A stretch of DNA of 64,000 bases, from NCBI GenBank assembly GCA_956465555.1, contig OY101121.1, positions 892,722-956,721 of the forward strand. The letters are read 5' to 3'. Positions 41,005-52,191 of this stretch are shown one piece after another. This DNA is from Nitzschia sp. pyKryTriq1. Taxonomy: Eukaryota; Bacillariophyta; Bacillariophyceae; Bacillariales; Bacillariaceae. The position numbers and the translations under genes are program-made. Under the pieces are notes generated by a model. The model worked only from the letters and a program-made list of their open reading frames with translations. It was not told the DNA's origin and made no database searches. Numbering within the stretch: position 1 is the stretch's first letter; each line of letters begins with the position of its first letter.

Positions 41005-43397
41005 TTACTTCTGAAGAATGTTCAACACTTTCTTGCATCGAGCATTTTGAAAGTGCTCACGGACGGTCTCCCATTCATTCTTGCACGAAAGCTTATCCTC
41101 GTTCTTCAGCATGAGAGCCTTCCAGCATAGTTCACTTTGACGGCTTGGAGTATGTTTTGCCTTGCGATGATTTGCAGAGCAATCCCAAGAAGAGGAAGAA
41201 GCAATGTGAGGTAGATTTCGGTCGGGGCAGATTTCTTCACCATTGGCAAGGTTGACAAAAATGGGTAGGCGGCCATCCGAGGGAGGAGTATTCTCATCAG
41301 AGCAGTTCGAGACAAAAGAGTTCCATACCGGTTCAATTGCCGAGCCTTTGACGGGTTCAACCTCGTCGTCATTCGGGAACAATGCCATTTCCAGAGCCTC
41401 TTCATCCAGCAAGGGCGTGTAATGGCCATCGACGGGTGGCACCGGCGTATCATGATCAATACATTGGCGGCCGATGCTGATGGGCCACGCCCAGTTGATC
41501 CAGTTACGCTTGTGATTCTCAAAGAGCTCTTCCAAGGTGTCCTTCTTCTTTGCGAGCTCCTTCAAGGCTTCAAAGCGTTCGCTCAAAGTGGACAGGCGCT
41601 CTGCTTTGAGAGTTTCGTGGCGATGGTTGAGAATTTGCCTCGCGAAATCGAAAGCATCTCGATCGAGCGGGCGTACCATGGCGAAACATTCCCGAGAATC
41701 AAAGACAGAGGGGCGTTTTTCTAGGGCACGCTGGTCGTCAAAGTTGGGCTTCTTCCTCCAACGGAAACGCTTGGCTTGCTGAGGAGTACATTCGGAAACC
41801 TCATGCTCGGGAATGTTAAACCACAGAGCAACTCCCCGCACAGTCGTATCCGAGTCGGGTCCAAAGGCGATCTCTCGCACCAAGACGTGCTGGTTGTTCT
41901 TGGGATTGAACGAGTTGATCGGAATGGCTGTCACCTTGCCGGACTTCTCCAACCGAAAGGCGCGCTTCTGGAGCACCATGCAAAGCTCTTCGTAGATGAC
42001 ATGCTGGGGACGGTACTTGTACATCCAATCATGTCCTCCGCGCATCTCCAGAGCAATAGCAATCTTGTGGATCTCCGACAAGTGGTTGCGACGACGCTTG
42101 TTGGGCGTTGTATTGCAGATGAGCTTGTACAAGTCCGCAAAATTGTCCATGTCCATCGAGAATAGCTCCCCAAAGGGATTGTCGTGCGCAATGGCACTGA
42201 GACGCTTTTGATGCAACCCATCGACGTTGATGTCAGTCGACATGGAGTTTCCTTGCGTCTCGGTGTGCGGAAGCCACGACGCATTGGGGCCCGTGATACG
42301 TGGATCATGAATCGAAGCGCAACGCTTGCCAAAGGGACTGCAAGAAGAGGAGTCGTCGTCATCAGAACGAATGAATGAAATAGTATTGGGTGAGTCGTCA
42401 AGGTGGACAGCTAGCTAGAACGCAACCACAAAACGCCGGATGTTTGTGCTTACCAGCTTCCGGTGGCCACCCATGTCAAACATGGTTTGGTGCGATAGGT
42501 TTCGGCATCTTCGATGAGACCCGCACTTTGCAGATCCATTAGCTTGGTCATGACCAACTCTGCTTCTCCATGTGCGTACGTGCAATGAGTTCCAAAGGGG
42601 CAGACTCTTCCGGAGGACCAGTGCATGCAGAGCTCCGTCTTGACACGCTGCTTGCGAGCCGCATCATCAGCGATTGTCGTGGTGGAATGCGAGCCAATGC
42701 TGCTGCCACCCGGACTGTAAGGGATGTTGGAATGATGCGATGGCGAGTACGACAAGGGAGATACGACGGCGCCGGATCGCTGTTGATAGTACTTGTTGGG
42801 GCTCTTGCGAGGAGACAAGGGAGCTCCACTTCCAAGGCTAGGAGAGGGAGAACGACCCGCTGATCTCTGCGAAGGGGAAGCCCCAGAGTGGCGATGCTGG
42901 CTGGAACTCGGATACGGACTGATGGAGGCGGCTTGCAAGTAGCTGGTGGTGGTCGAAGGAGTCAAGGTCATGTCTTCTGTCAGGGCTTGACTGGCCAACG
43001 ATGATGCAGGCGATGCCGCAGCTGACATAGGAAGCCGCTTCCCGACAAGCGGAGAAATAGGTGGAGTTGCAGTGCTACGAGACAAGGGAGGCCGGTCGAT
43101 TGGCACGAACGCTTGGCTTTTCGTCGTGAACGGAGACGAGGATCCTTGTATGCCCGCCGAATGATCGATCTTCTGCTTCTCGGGCGTCTTGTAGACAAAA
43201 GTAGAATCCGTGCCTTGCTTTGTCTGGATCGCAGCGTCATTGCCTTCCTTCTCACCGGGTTTTTTGTAGTACAATGGCGGAATCGGAATCCCGTGGTGGC
43301 TGCCGCCGCCGCCCTCGATGTTGCCAGCAGCATATTGATGCAAGTCGCTCAATCGCTTGAAGGCACCGCGACGTGGAGAGGGAGTGACAGGAAACAT
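41005..43397 (-). CDS. Tandem CCCH zinc-finger (TTP-type) RNA-binding protein
   Basis: Exons 42454-43397 and 41005-42337, with a 116-bp intron, encode 758 residues. The N-terminal 245 residues are Ser/Pro-rich and disordered. Finger 1 is C257-X8-C266-X5-C272-X3-H276 ('KTELCMHWSSGRVCPFGTHC'). Finger 2 is C306-X8-C315-X5-C321-X3-H325 and is created only by splicing: the intron lies within the codon of its second Cys ('ATGSC|PFGKRCASIH'). Both fingers carry the 'KTELC'/'RTKPC' lead-in typical of tristetraprolin-type proteins that bind AU-rich mRNA elements. The C-terminal 430 residues hold an ordered helical part ('ECFAMVRPLDRDAFDFARQI') with no domain I recognise. Likely a regulator of mRNA decay or translation. 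Confidence 0.9.
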
Positions 43398-44353
43398 GGT
43401 CGTCGTGTGAATGTAGACGTCGGTGTGCTTTCAAAATGCTCTGTCAAAAAGAAAATGAGGTTGAGAAAGACGAGGACAATCCGCATTGTTTGCTTTCAGA
43501 TCTTTGGCTCTCCAAACAACACAGAAAAGCCTAATCTTGGAATTCAAGAAAGTGTGATTTGGATTTCCTCTCCCCTAAATAATCTGTTGTCTCGATCTTG
43601 GGGAACGCGCCCACGATGATTCATATATGCCTCGTATATATGCCCCCTGTGCACTGCTCGCGGTTGTTCGACGCCGTTTTGAGTTTGTGGGAACCAACAA
43701 TAAAATGGCAGACACCGGCCTTCACTCATGACGAGGTGCATGTTGTACTACTAGCAACGAATTTCGGCTTTTGGACCTGCTACTTCTCGTACGTACCAAA
43801 GTATTAGTAACGGTAGTAGTTGTACGTAGAGATGTCTGTGAGCAAATCTAGTCCCATCTATCCATCGACGTTCCTTTTTTGAATCACACGATGGACGTTC
43901 CTTTTTTGAATCACACGGTCGTCCTCTCTAGTTGTACGCAGTTGCTCGTACGAAGTACAAAGCTAGCAGAGCAGTCAGCGGGAAAGTACGAGTACGATTG
44001 AAGCATCATCGCGACATTGGTTGAGAAGTTTTGTCGAGGACGAGATGATTCTTATTTTACGTGCGTACATCATGTGCATCCATAGGAACTGTGTACTGTA
44101 GTACTGAAGAATAGTAGACCAGACCTTCTCAAAAGTAGCGTCGTGAGAGGCTATCCAGCGCCATTTCAATTTTGGTCTTGAATCGCGATTGCTCCTACGT
44201 ACTACTGTAGCTTAATAAGCTACTACTCGGTACGTCTGTGGTAGACAAGATATTTTCAATCGAATTACGGATCCCATAGAAGATCTTAAAATACTATAGC
44301 TAGGTGCATTCGTGCACGACACTTCCCTACTGATGAGGTCTCGGACGCTTTCG
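43398..44353. other. Gene-free stretch with tandem duplication
   Basis: It holds the promoter of the CCCH gene and the 3' side of the cullin gene. A tandem duplication lies at 43867-43917. No gene is seen. Confidence 0.45.
43867..43917. repeat. Tandem duplication, period 27 bp
   Basis: The 24-base core beginning 'gacgttccttttttgaatca' occurs at 43867-43890 and identically at 43894-43917, with 3 nt between. It has only two copies, so it is not a CRISPR or satellite array. Confidence 0.85.
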
Positions 44354-46949
44354 TTAGGCTACATAGTTGTAGACGCGGTGGTCATCCAAAGAACGTTCCA
44401 AGTACTCTCGTTCGATCAAACTTTCGATCCTTTTCTTGATAAATTGGGGGGCTGGGGTGAAGCGAACGCTCAACTGGCGAGTCACTTCGGCGATAAGGTC
44501 GTTGTGGTGGAGTGCCTTTCGGGCCTTCATGATTCTGACGACAGCCGCTTCAACTAAATGACGTCTATCTTCCTCCACCGGCAAGGGAACTGAGCCATCC
44601 GCTGCTGACGTTGCCGCAGCAGAGGCTGATCCAGCTGTTTCATTTCCACGCGTCACCATCGTCTCCTTGACTAGAGGAATTCGTACTCGTTTCAGTTTGC
44701 TCGTGTAGTCATGGTTGAAAGTAAAAGTGTCGTCGTCTGAGCTGATGCCTTTTCCTTTGCTGCCCTTTTTCAAGATTCTGTGCTTCGGCGTGCACAAAGA
44801 AATAAGATGCCGTCTAAGCTCAAGGTCGGGAATATGGGTCTGCGAGCGAATTTGGCCAAGGGTCAACGTGTCGGCATCGTTGAAAAGAAGCAGTATGCAC
44901 ATTTGGTACGTCGAGACGCAAAGTTCATGGCGACGGAGTTTATCGGGCCCAGTACCGAAAGTTGCCTTCAATTCTGCCGCGCCTGCCGATGTTTGCCACG
45001 AAAGCTTTCGGCCTGTGTGTTTCTCCAGGTAGTACTTAGAGTATCGATCAATGGCGTCCTGTACAGACTGAGGCAACGTGCACGGTGGTACGTTCTGGGA
45101 TGGCCAGTAGCCATTCGTCAGCACATCGACCTCAATATCAACTAGTTTTCCACCGCCGGTGTTCTCTCCTTGTGATTCTTGGCTCCGCTTGTGTGCCTTA
45201 TACGTATCTTGCATATCGCGTGAGATTCGCATATCGTTGAACATTCCTTCAAGCTTGCTCGTGAACTGATAGCCACATTCTGCTTTGAGTTGGCTAGCCA
45301 TCGCACGCTCCGCATCATCACTGACGGATCTGCCACCCAGGAGACGCTTCGCAAGATGTTGCTTGTAGAAGCTCTCGAACACATCCTTGTCCGACAAATA
45401 CCGGAACACAATAATCACCTTTTGCAGCTCTTCCGTAATCTGCTCTTCGCTAGCTCCACGCAGACCAACCCGCAGTAATTCGTCGACGTAAACCGCTAAA
45501 CACGACGCAGCACGAGCATCGGTGTTCAAGAAATCCTCAAAAGATTCTCGCATTCGCTTCTTGGCTTTCTTCTCGCCCCGGAAGGAGACCGAAACAACTT
45601 TGTCATACCGATCACGCATCGACAAGACACCTCGAACAAAGGCAGGTGGATCCGAGTTTCCCTTTTCCTGATCAGTAATTAGGGCTTTACCATCGGCCTT
45701 GATCCGATCCGCAAGAGCGTCTCGAAGATTGTCCACCGATGCTGGAACTCGGACAAATAGATCGCACATGTCTCCCATTTCTTCTAGTTTTGTGTCATCT
45801 CTCAATAAAGAGGCAAAACCCGAGTGTTCCATGTCTACTAACGTTCTGGCATGCTTTTCGATCAGTTCCGTCTCGGCGATATGCTGCAGTGGTCCTTCCG
45901 TGGAATTCGGAAGTGCCAGCGCTACGGCACGTTCTCGTTCCTCGTCCAATCGTTTCGTAGCCTTGGTAACATAATCTGTGGCAGTATTCTGACTGAGATA
46001 CGTCAGAGATTCATTCTGGTAGAATTCAGCCGTACTGGTCAAAAAAAGCTGCTCAAAGTCTTTCTCGTACACGTTGGACGAGTCAGCCTGCCCCAGCTCC
46101 AACAGCATTCCCAAGTTGGCCTTCAACAGAGACCTATCGTCGGTCAAAAGGCCAGCTCGCTCGGAGGCTATTGCGGACATCAGCAGCTCTGTAACTCGGG
46201 GCTGAACCTTGGGATGTTCCCAGACTGTGATGCGGAACAAGTGTAATCCTAATTCGTAAACTGGTCGACGACGTTGTTGCTGAATATATGTCCTGTCCAT
46301 GTACATCAGGATGTCTCGAACCATGATCATGGTAATCTGTAAATAGAAGAAAAAATTGAAGAAGAGTATTTTACTATTGAGAAGGCAAAGAATTTTGTGG
46401 AACAGGGACTGACTCGAGATGTCGAATCATGATTACTCACCTGATGTTCCGACCAAGTGGTAGCAACTTCCTCCAGCAATGATGAGTCCGGGACCTCCGC
46501 AAGACGGGCGACCGTATCCAGCAGGTGAGATGACAACTTTTCTGAGACTCCTTCGTACAACAGAGTTCCGTGCTTGTGAAGGACCAAGTTATAGGCATTC
46601 CGATACAACTCTTCAAAGGAGAGCTGAGATGCGTTTCTGTTGTATATCTCGTCGATTGCATTTGCCAGGACATCCCAGGTTTGAGCAGCCACAGTTCTAT
46701 CCATGGGCACATGAGCCCGAAAGGGCTGTTGTCAAGGATATATGAGAATAAAGGAGTTAGTCGCCGGGTTGAATATGTCATGCAATGGATGTTTGGCTTG
46801 CATCATCAGAGCACACTCTGAATTGCTCGACCGCAATGATCACTGCGGGGAAACGCGTAGAATCGAATCGTTTCGCCAAGTTTATCTGTGCTCGTTTTCG
46901 CGTTGAACGTTCGTACCTTGATGTTGAACCGCTTTTTTGAGTCTGCCAT
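44354..46949 (-). CDS. CUL3: Cullin-3 type ubiquitin ligase scaffold
   Basis: Exons 46917-46949 (11 codons), 46441-46725 and 44354-46336 encode 766 residues. The tiny first exon gives 'MADSKKRFNIK', joining 'PFRAHVPMDRTVAAQTWDVL'. The next part, 'LSFEELYRNAYNLVLHKHGT', is the CUL3 N-terminal signature that binds BTB adaptors. The cullin-homology region includes 'DVFESFYKQHLAKRLLGGRS' and 'ISSDDDTFTFNHDY'. The C-terminal winged helix has 'VVRIMKARKALHHNDLIAEV', with the neddylation lysine at about 710, and ends 'DDHRVYNYVA'. Length matches CUL3. It scaffolds RBX1 and BTB-domain substrate receptors. Nothing appears truncated. The first intron is 191 bp and the second 104 bp. Confidence 0.95.
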
Positions 46950-47704
46950 GGTTCTAGCTTCCTTTTTTCTTCGTTGAAGGTAGATCTGGTGGTTGTAATA
47001 CCAAGCGCTGTTTGCTCTTGTGTGTTCGTATGCAAGTAGCTACTACTTGTAGTCTACTGGTACCGGTAGCAACAAGCAAGATGTTGGTAGTGAAAGGTCT
47101 CAAACGACGAGCCGCGTCAAATAAAAGCGCGTGATTCCTCGCGACATACAGCGCCGGATTTGATTCGAAACTCTCGCAAATAAGGCATTTGACATGCAGG
47201 CGATGAATAATGACGACGGATGACGGCCGGCATCTCCACGCAGTGCGCGTCACCGCGAGTCTGTGCTCTTGCGCCGTACAGTACAACGTACCGTACCAGT
47301 AATACTGTACAGGTACCGGTAATGTACCAGTACGGTACTTGTACAGTACTCGTACAGTACGAGTAACAATGGGCGGCGGGGGTGTCTGTACCGGGGTATT
47401 CGTACAGTACAGAACAGTAGTACTGTTAGCTACTCTACGTACTCTCTAGTAGAGCAACTCTACTAGCTACTAGTAGAGAGAGGGAGTAGTACCTGTAGAC
47501 AACGCAACAGATGCCGGTGCTGGCACTGTACCAGGTACTTGTAGTACAGTACTTGTACTATTATTTTAAAATTATATTTGACGGAGGACGACTGCTTACA
47601 GTACCAGCAGGTACCGGGTAGACTTGAAAGCTCAGCGAGAAAGAATTCACGACCATTGATGCTGATATTCTTACTATCGTAGTCTGATTGATGATCGTTG
47701 ACTC
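46950..47704. repeat. Densest GTAC/CTAG palindromic island
   Basis: From about 47270 to 47560 nearly every few bases complete a GTAC, with accggtac, cagtacgag and tgtacagg combinations, then CTAG/TAGTAG runs near 47430-47490. The pattern offers many overlapping hairpins. It lies upstream of the cullin start and downstream of the small 184-residue gene. No gene is seen in the gap. Confidence 0.7.
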
Positions 47705-48259
47705 TCAGAAATCGCCGGCTGGCAGGTCCAACTCTTCCAACCACCTTTGATAACGAAATTCGGAAATCTCGTCCGCGTCATAGAAGACAAAAGGCCAATC
47801 CTCGGGTCGAACCCTTGGAAATGTTATAGTCTGAATATTAGGATCGAACCGAGTTGTTGACTTTCGAGATTTGCTATGCCTTGGTTTGGTGTCTTCGTGA
47901 TCTTTCTGTGCGTACGGAGAAGTAGTGCTGATTTCGTCGTCGTCGTCGTTTCGTCTCATGTGCTGCTTGTTGCGCAGAGAATTGGTGCAGCAGCAACAAG
48001 AAAAGGATCCTTCTTCTTCGCAGTCGTGCTGGGTGTGCGTCTTTGGGGTTGCCTTTGCTTGGTTACTTGTATTCCAACAAGCTTGGATGTTGGTCTGACA
48101 AGGATCAAGACATGTATCAAGATTCTTCGTCGTGCTGGACGGCAGCTTTGGAGAGGAGGCTGCTGGCACCATCATGATTTCCTCAGCGCTCATTTCCTCT
48201 ACTAGACTCGTGGCTGGTGAAGACCACGACGCAAATGATAACAACTTTCGTAGCAACAT
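47705..48259 (-). CDS. Small acidic-tail protein, 184 residues
   Basis: Single exon. The first 100 residues are Ser/Thr/Asn-rich with a Cys cluster ('SFSCCCCTNSLRNKQ') and an Asp run. The C-terminal 45 residues look ordered: 'IQTITFPRVRPEDWPFVFYD', then 'ADEISEFRYQRWLEELDL'. This FY-x-x-x-EI-x-x-FR-x-x-x-WLEE pattern recurs in many uncharacterised diatom proteins as far as I recall, but I know no function for it. No signal peptide is evident despite a hydrophobic start. Composition of the N-terminal half leaves some doubt. Confidence 0.6.
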   Translation of the reverse strand: MLLRKLLSFASWSSPATSLVEEMSAEEIMMVPAASSPKLPSSTTKNLDTCLDPCQTNIQACWNTSNQAKATPKTHTQHDCEEEGSFSCCCCTNSLRNKQHMRRNDDDDEISTTSPYAQKDHEDTKPRHSKSRKSTTRFDPNIQTITFPRVRPEDWPFVFYDADEISEFRYQRWLEELDLPAGDF

Positions 48260-49087
48260 TTACAGTTGCAAGAAGAAACAATAAGAACATCTTTATCTTC
48301 GAATGGTTGTTTTGTTGCGTTATCCATATCTACCATATCTATCCACGACTTTTCAGGTTCCGAGATGACAACTAAGTAGTCTTTAACGGTATGTATGACT
48401 GTGAAAATGGATCTTCCTGGATTTGCTTCCGCCAAGACTCACGTGAAGTCGAGGAGTACAGTCAGTCGTACAGTAATTGACGATCGACGACTAATTCGAT
48501 TGTTTCATTCAAACAAGTGTACGGAGTACCACTGTACAGACGCGCACTGTCCCTCTACTCATACTCATATCACACAATAACACCAAGCAATAGCGTACAG
48601 CAGTAGCTCCTCTCTCTACTCTCTCACTACAGTAGTAATTAGCTAGCCCTCTACAATAATAGCTCTACTAGAGAGTACTGTAGTCTCATTATACAGCAGC
48701 TAGTAGAGATGAGAGAGACGAGTAGATATCGCACAATTATTGGAATGGAACTACCAAGCGTCAAGTGAGGACACATTAAAATTAATAAAATAGTCTAGAG
48801 AGTGCATTTCCCAACTGCGAGTTGACGAAAACTCGTACTATTCCCATATTTTTTGAAAGACGGAAAATCGAAAATGAAAAAGAGCTCCAGACATACCGGT
48901 ACAGAGCTCAATCGTGTGAAAGACATCCTAAAATTCTCTCACCCTAAGTAAGAATTGGCCACGTCAGCTTCAACGAGGAAATCACATGCGTGGTGAGTGG
49001 TCGGTGCACGGCGTTCCAAGCTAAGAGTACTGCAGTAGTACGAAGCAAGCAGGATTTCGAACAGGTATCTTTTCACATTGTTTTTTG
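48260..49087. other. Gene-free stretch with CTAG/AGAG-rich segment
   Basis: Divergent region between the 184-residue gene and the antiporter. 48600-48725 is rich in ctctacta/tagtagag combinations with inverted symmetry. No gene is seen. Confidence 0.45.
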
Positions 49088-52000
49088 ATGAAACCGTCAC
49101 TTCTTGACAACCGATGCAAACTCATGCAACTTTCAACTTTGGCGTCCCCCAAAATGAGAATAATAAATCGCTTTAGGCAAAGGGGCACGCACACTGCTCC
49201 TTTGCTTGCAATTATCGTCCTGATCATTTTGCTGCATAGCGTAGTGGAACGAACGCATGAAGAAACTCACGCCGCCAATGCGATGGAAATGCCATCCTCC
49301 ACGGAACCCCTGGCACCCGCGAGAATTCCGTCTTTTGTTATCCGAAAAGTAGAATCGACAGATGCCAATATAGCTGCCGACCCCAACGCGACAATACCTC
49401 CGGATTCAATATCTGAAATGGAGGGTTCGGACGACAAAGATGATCTGGCTGTGGTTGTTAGCTTTGAGGAAATTCTTCGACTGACAGTGTTTATAGCCAC
49501 CGCCTGGATGCTCAGCAATGCCTGCGTAGCTCTAGGCTTGCCAGGCTTGGTTGGCGAAATTGTTACAGGGTTTTTGTTGGGTCCACCTGTTGCAAATTTT
49601 TGCCCGTTTCCAGAAGCGATGGTGTTGATTGGAAATTTTGGGCTAATTGGCTTGATGCTCGAATCTGGTATCCATTTGGATGTGGTACAACTTCAAGAGA
49701 CGGGAACGCGCGCAGTCATGATGGCAGTGAGTGGAACTCTTCTGGCTCTGCTGTCAGGTCTAGGCCTTGGATACATACCGACGAGTGATGGAGGGACGGG
49801 ATTCTCGTCGGCGATGGCGATCGGGGCGTGTTTTGCACCGAGCTCGCTGGGAGTTGCTGCCGCCGTTCTTTCCTCTGGTGGAGTCTTAAATACGCCTACG
49901 GGTCAGCTCATTGTTGCTTCTTCCGTGGTCGATGATGTTTTGGGATTGATTCTACTTGCTATCCTCAATGTATTCGTAATGGAAGATCCAACCGCCTTCA
50001 ACTTCATTCAACCCTTCATCGCTTCTTTTGGATTTCTGATCGTGTTGGGATACCTTGGAATCCGTTGGATACCAGTCATCATCAAGAAAAGAATTTTGCC
50101 GAGATTCCCAGAATCGCACAGAGAGAAGGCAACCTTTGCCATAATGTTTCTCCTCCTCATTATTTACTTGCCCGTTCTGAACTACTCCGGCGCGAGCTAT
50201 CTCACTGGCGCGTTCTTGGCAGGTCTTTCCGTGTCACAGATTCCATCCATCCATACTTCCTACGCTCACAACGGCAGAGAGCTGATGGTATGGCTGATGC
50301 GTGTCTTTTTTGCAGCAACAATTGGTTTCCAAGTCCCGATTTTGAGGTATGGTGATCCATATGTTCTCAAATGGGCCGCCAAATTTCGTAAGTTGGCTCG
50401 TTCCTGTGCAATGAAAAATTGTCACCTGTACCCTCTCATCACGATCATTCATTGATTCATTCCCGAACAGTGGTACCAGTGCTTGCCAAATTGCCGCTGG
50501 GCTTTCTGGTTCCTCGGTTTCGAAAGGAGGTTCCTAGCGATTTTCCGTTCAACCCGTATTATAGAGACGCCATAATCGCGTCCTTGTCCGTCGTCTGCCG
50601 TGGGGAATTCAATTTTATTGTTGCTGCGTTTGGTTTAAGTGCTGGCCTACTGGATGCAGATATTTACTCCGCCATTGTCTTGGCTGTCTTGATCTCCAGT
50701 GTATTCGGACCCCTGCTGTTGTCACGAACGATAAGCTACTACAACGACCTCTCGGAAGAGTATCTGAGATCACCGCACCCGGTCAATCGCGTGAGCCCCT
50801 CGGGTGCGGACGGATATCGCCCCCTTTTCATCGCGATTCAAATCCGGACACCCACCGTGACTGGCCTTCATGAACGATTTCAACATAGTTTAGAAGATCT
50901 TGGCTTGTTGATTCTGGATCATCGAACCTGGCATACAAATGAAATGGAAGCAGTTACCATGTCCGAAATTTTTGTGCAAGATACGGTCAAGAATGTGAAG
51001 GTGAGAAATTGCTTTTCTGAGGAGCAGCTGAGCAGTGGTCGAATTCAACCGACGGAGGTCACAGTTTTGGCGTTCGGTGATGGATCCATTCCTGTGGCCA
51101 CCAGCAAGATCCAGACAAGCAATGCTTCCACAGGTAATACGTCGAGTATGTCCTCAATTCCAGCGAAAACAATTGACTTGAACGCGATTCCTGATCTAGC
51201 AATCGAGAATGCTGGTGTCGATAGCAGCGAGAACGAGGAAGAAAACGTCCGAATTGTGGGTAGCGATGGTACAAGCATTAGGATAGGAATTTGTGGCAAG
51301 AAGGCGATCGAGATCCGTCTGGAACAAGTTCGACTGGAATTGGTGGGATGCCTCGGTGACATCAATCCGGAATCATTTGCTGTCAAGACGACTCAGTGGG
51401 AGCCATTTTTGTTGAACGGCCCTGTTGACGCAAAAGGGCACGTACGTCATCGCACCTACACGTTTCAAGACCAAGACGATTTTTGCTTTCATGACGTCGT
51501 TTTACACCAGGCAACCGACGAGAAAGGTTGTGATGAGTCGGTGGGCGAGTTGAGCATTCTAGACGAAGCGTCAGAAACGATGAGCCCCTCCTCTCAGAAT
51601 CCGTCTATTCAAGCCAAAGCTGATGACGAAAAAGGAGATAGGCAACATGTTCGTTTTGATCAGCATCAAGATGATGCTGGATCCGCGCACGCATCATCCC
51701 TTCTCGCTCGTCCACAAGCCTTGGGGTATCATGCCTCTCGAAGTATCAGCCACGGTACAGCTCAATCTTCTGCTTCGCAGCCACAACGCCTCCAGCGACA
51801 CAGAAGTCATAATCGCACCTTCAGTGGTCGTATTGCTGTCGATCTCTGGGACACTGACGTGGTTGCCCACAAGTGTGTAGGTCCCGGAAGACTACACTTC
51901 CAACCCGCTGTTGCGGGTCATACTGTTGAGGATGAACACTCTCTCGCCCTTGCTAGTGGATATGTGTCGGATGATGAGGAAGAACCTGATATACTACTAA

Positions 52001-52131
52001 CACAAAATGATGTTGAGGCCGCCCGTCCTAATCATCATCGCGGGAGAAGTCGTCATTTCTCAGAAGATTGGCGACAGGAAGAGGAGACTGCGGCCATTCA
52101 ACACTACCTGCATGGATACATTCGGCATTAG
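49088..52131 (+). CDS. CPA2-type cation/proton antiporter with long cytosolic tail
   Basis: Exons 49088-50387 and 50471-52131 encode 986 residues from the ATG at 49088. A first hydrophobic segment ('APLLAIIVLIILLHSVV') is probably a signal or membrane anchor; an acidic loop follows. About twelve helices run from 'LRLTVFIATAWMLSNACVAL' to 'YSAIVLAVLISSVFGPLLLS'. Motifs: 'GLPGLVGEIVTGFLLGPPVA' and the ion-site pair in 'IVASSVVDDVLGLILLAIL', with two adjacent Asp as in KefB/NapA-type carriers. The splice joins 'WAAKFL' to 'VPVLAKLPLG' inside the membrane part. The C-terminal 400 residues include 'RPLFIAIQIRTPTVTGLH', then Ser/His-rich, probably regulatory sequence, without a recognised RCK domain. 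It probably exchanges Na+ or K+ for H+; membrane location is unknown. Confidence 0.9.
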
Positions 52132-52191
52132 GGAACACAAGCAGGTAAATTATGGCGTCAATAGTCGGTGATAGTTACCTTGTATATAACT

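Noticed and set aside
43867-43917. Possible CRISPR array
   Set aside because: Only two repeats with a 3-base spacer, in a eukaryotic genome.
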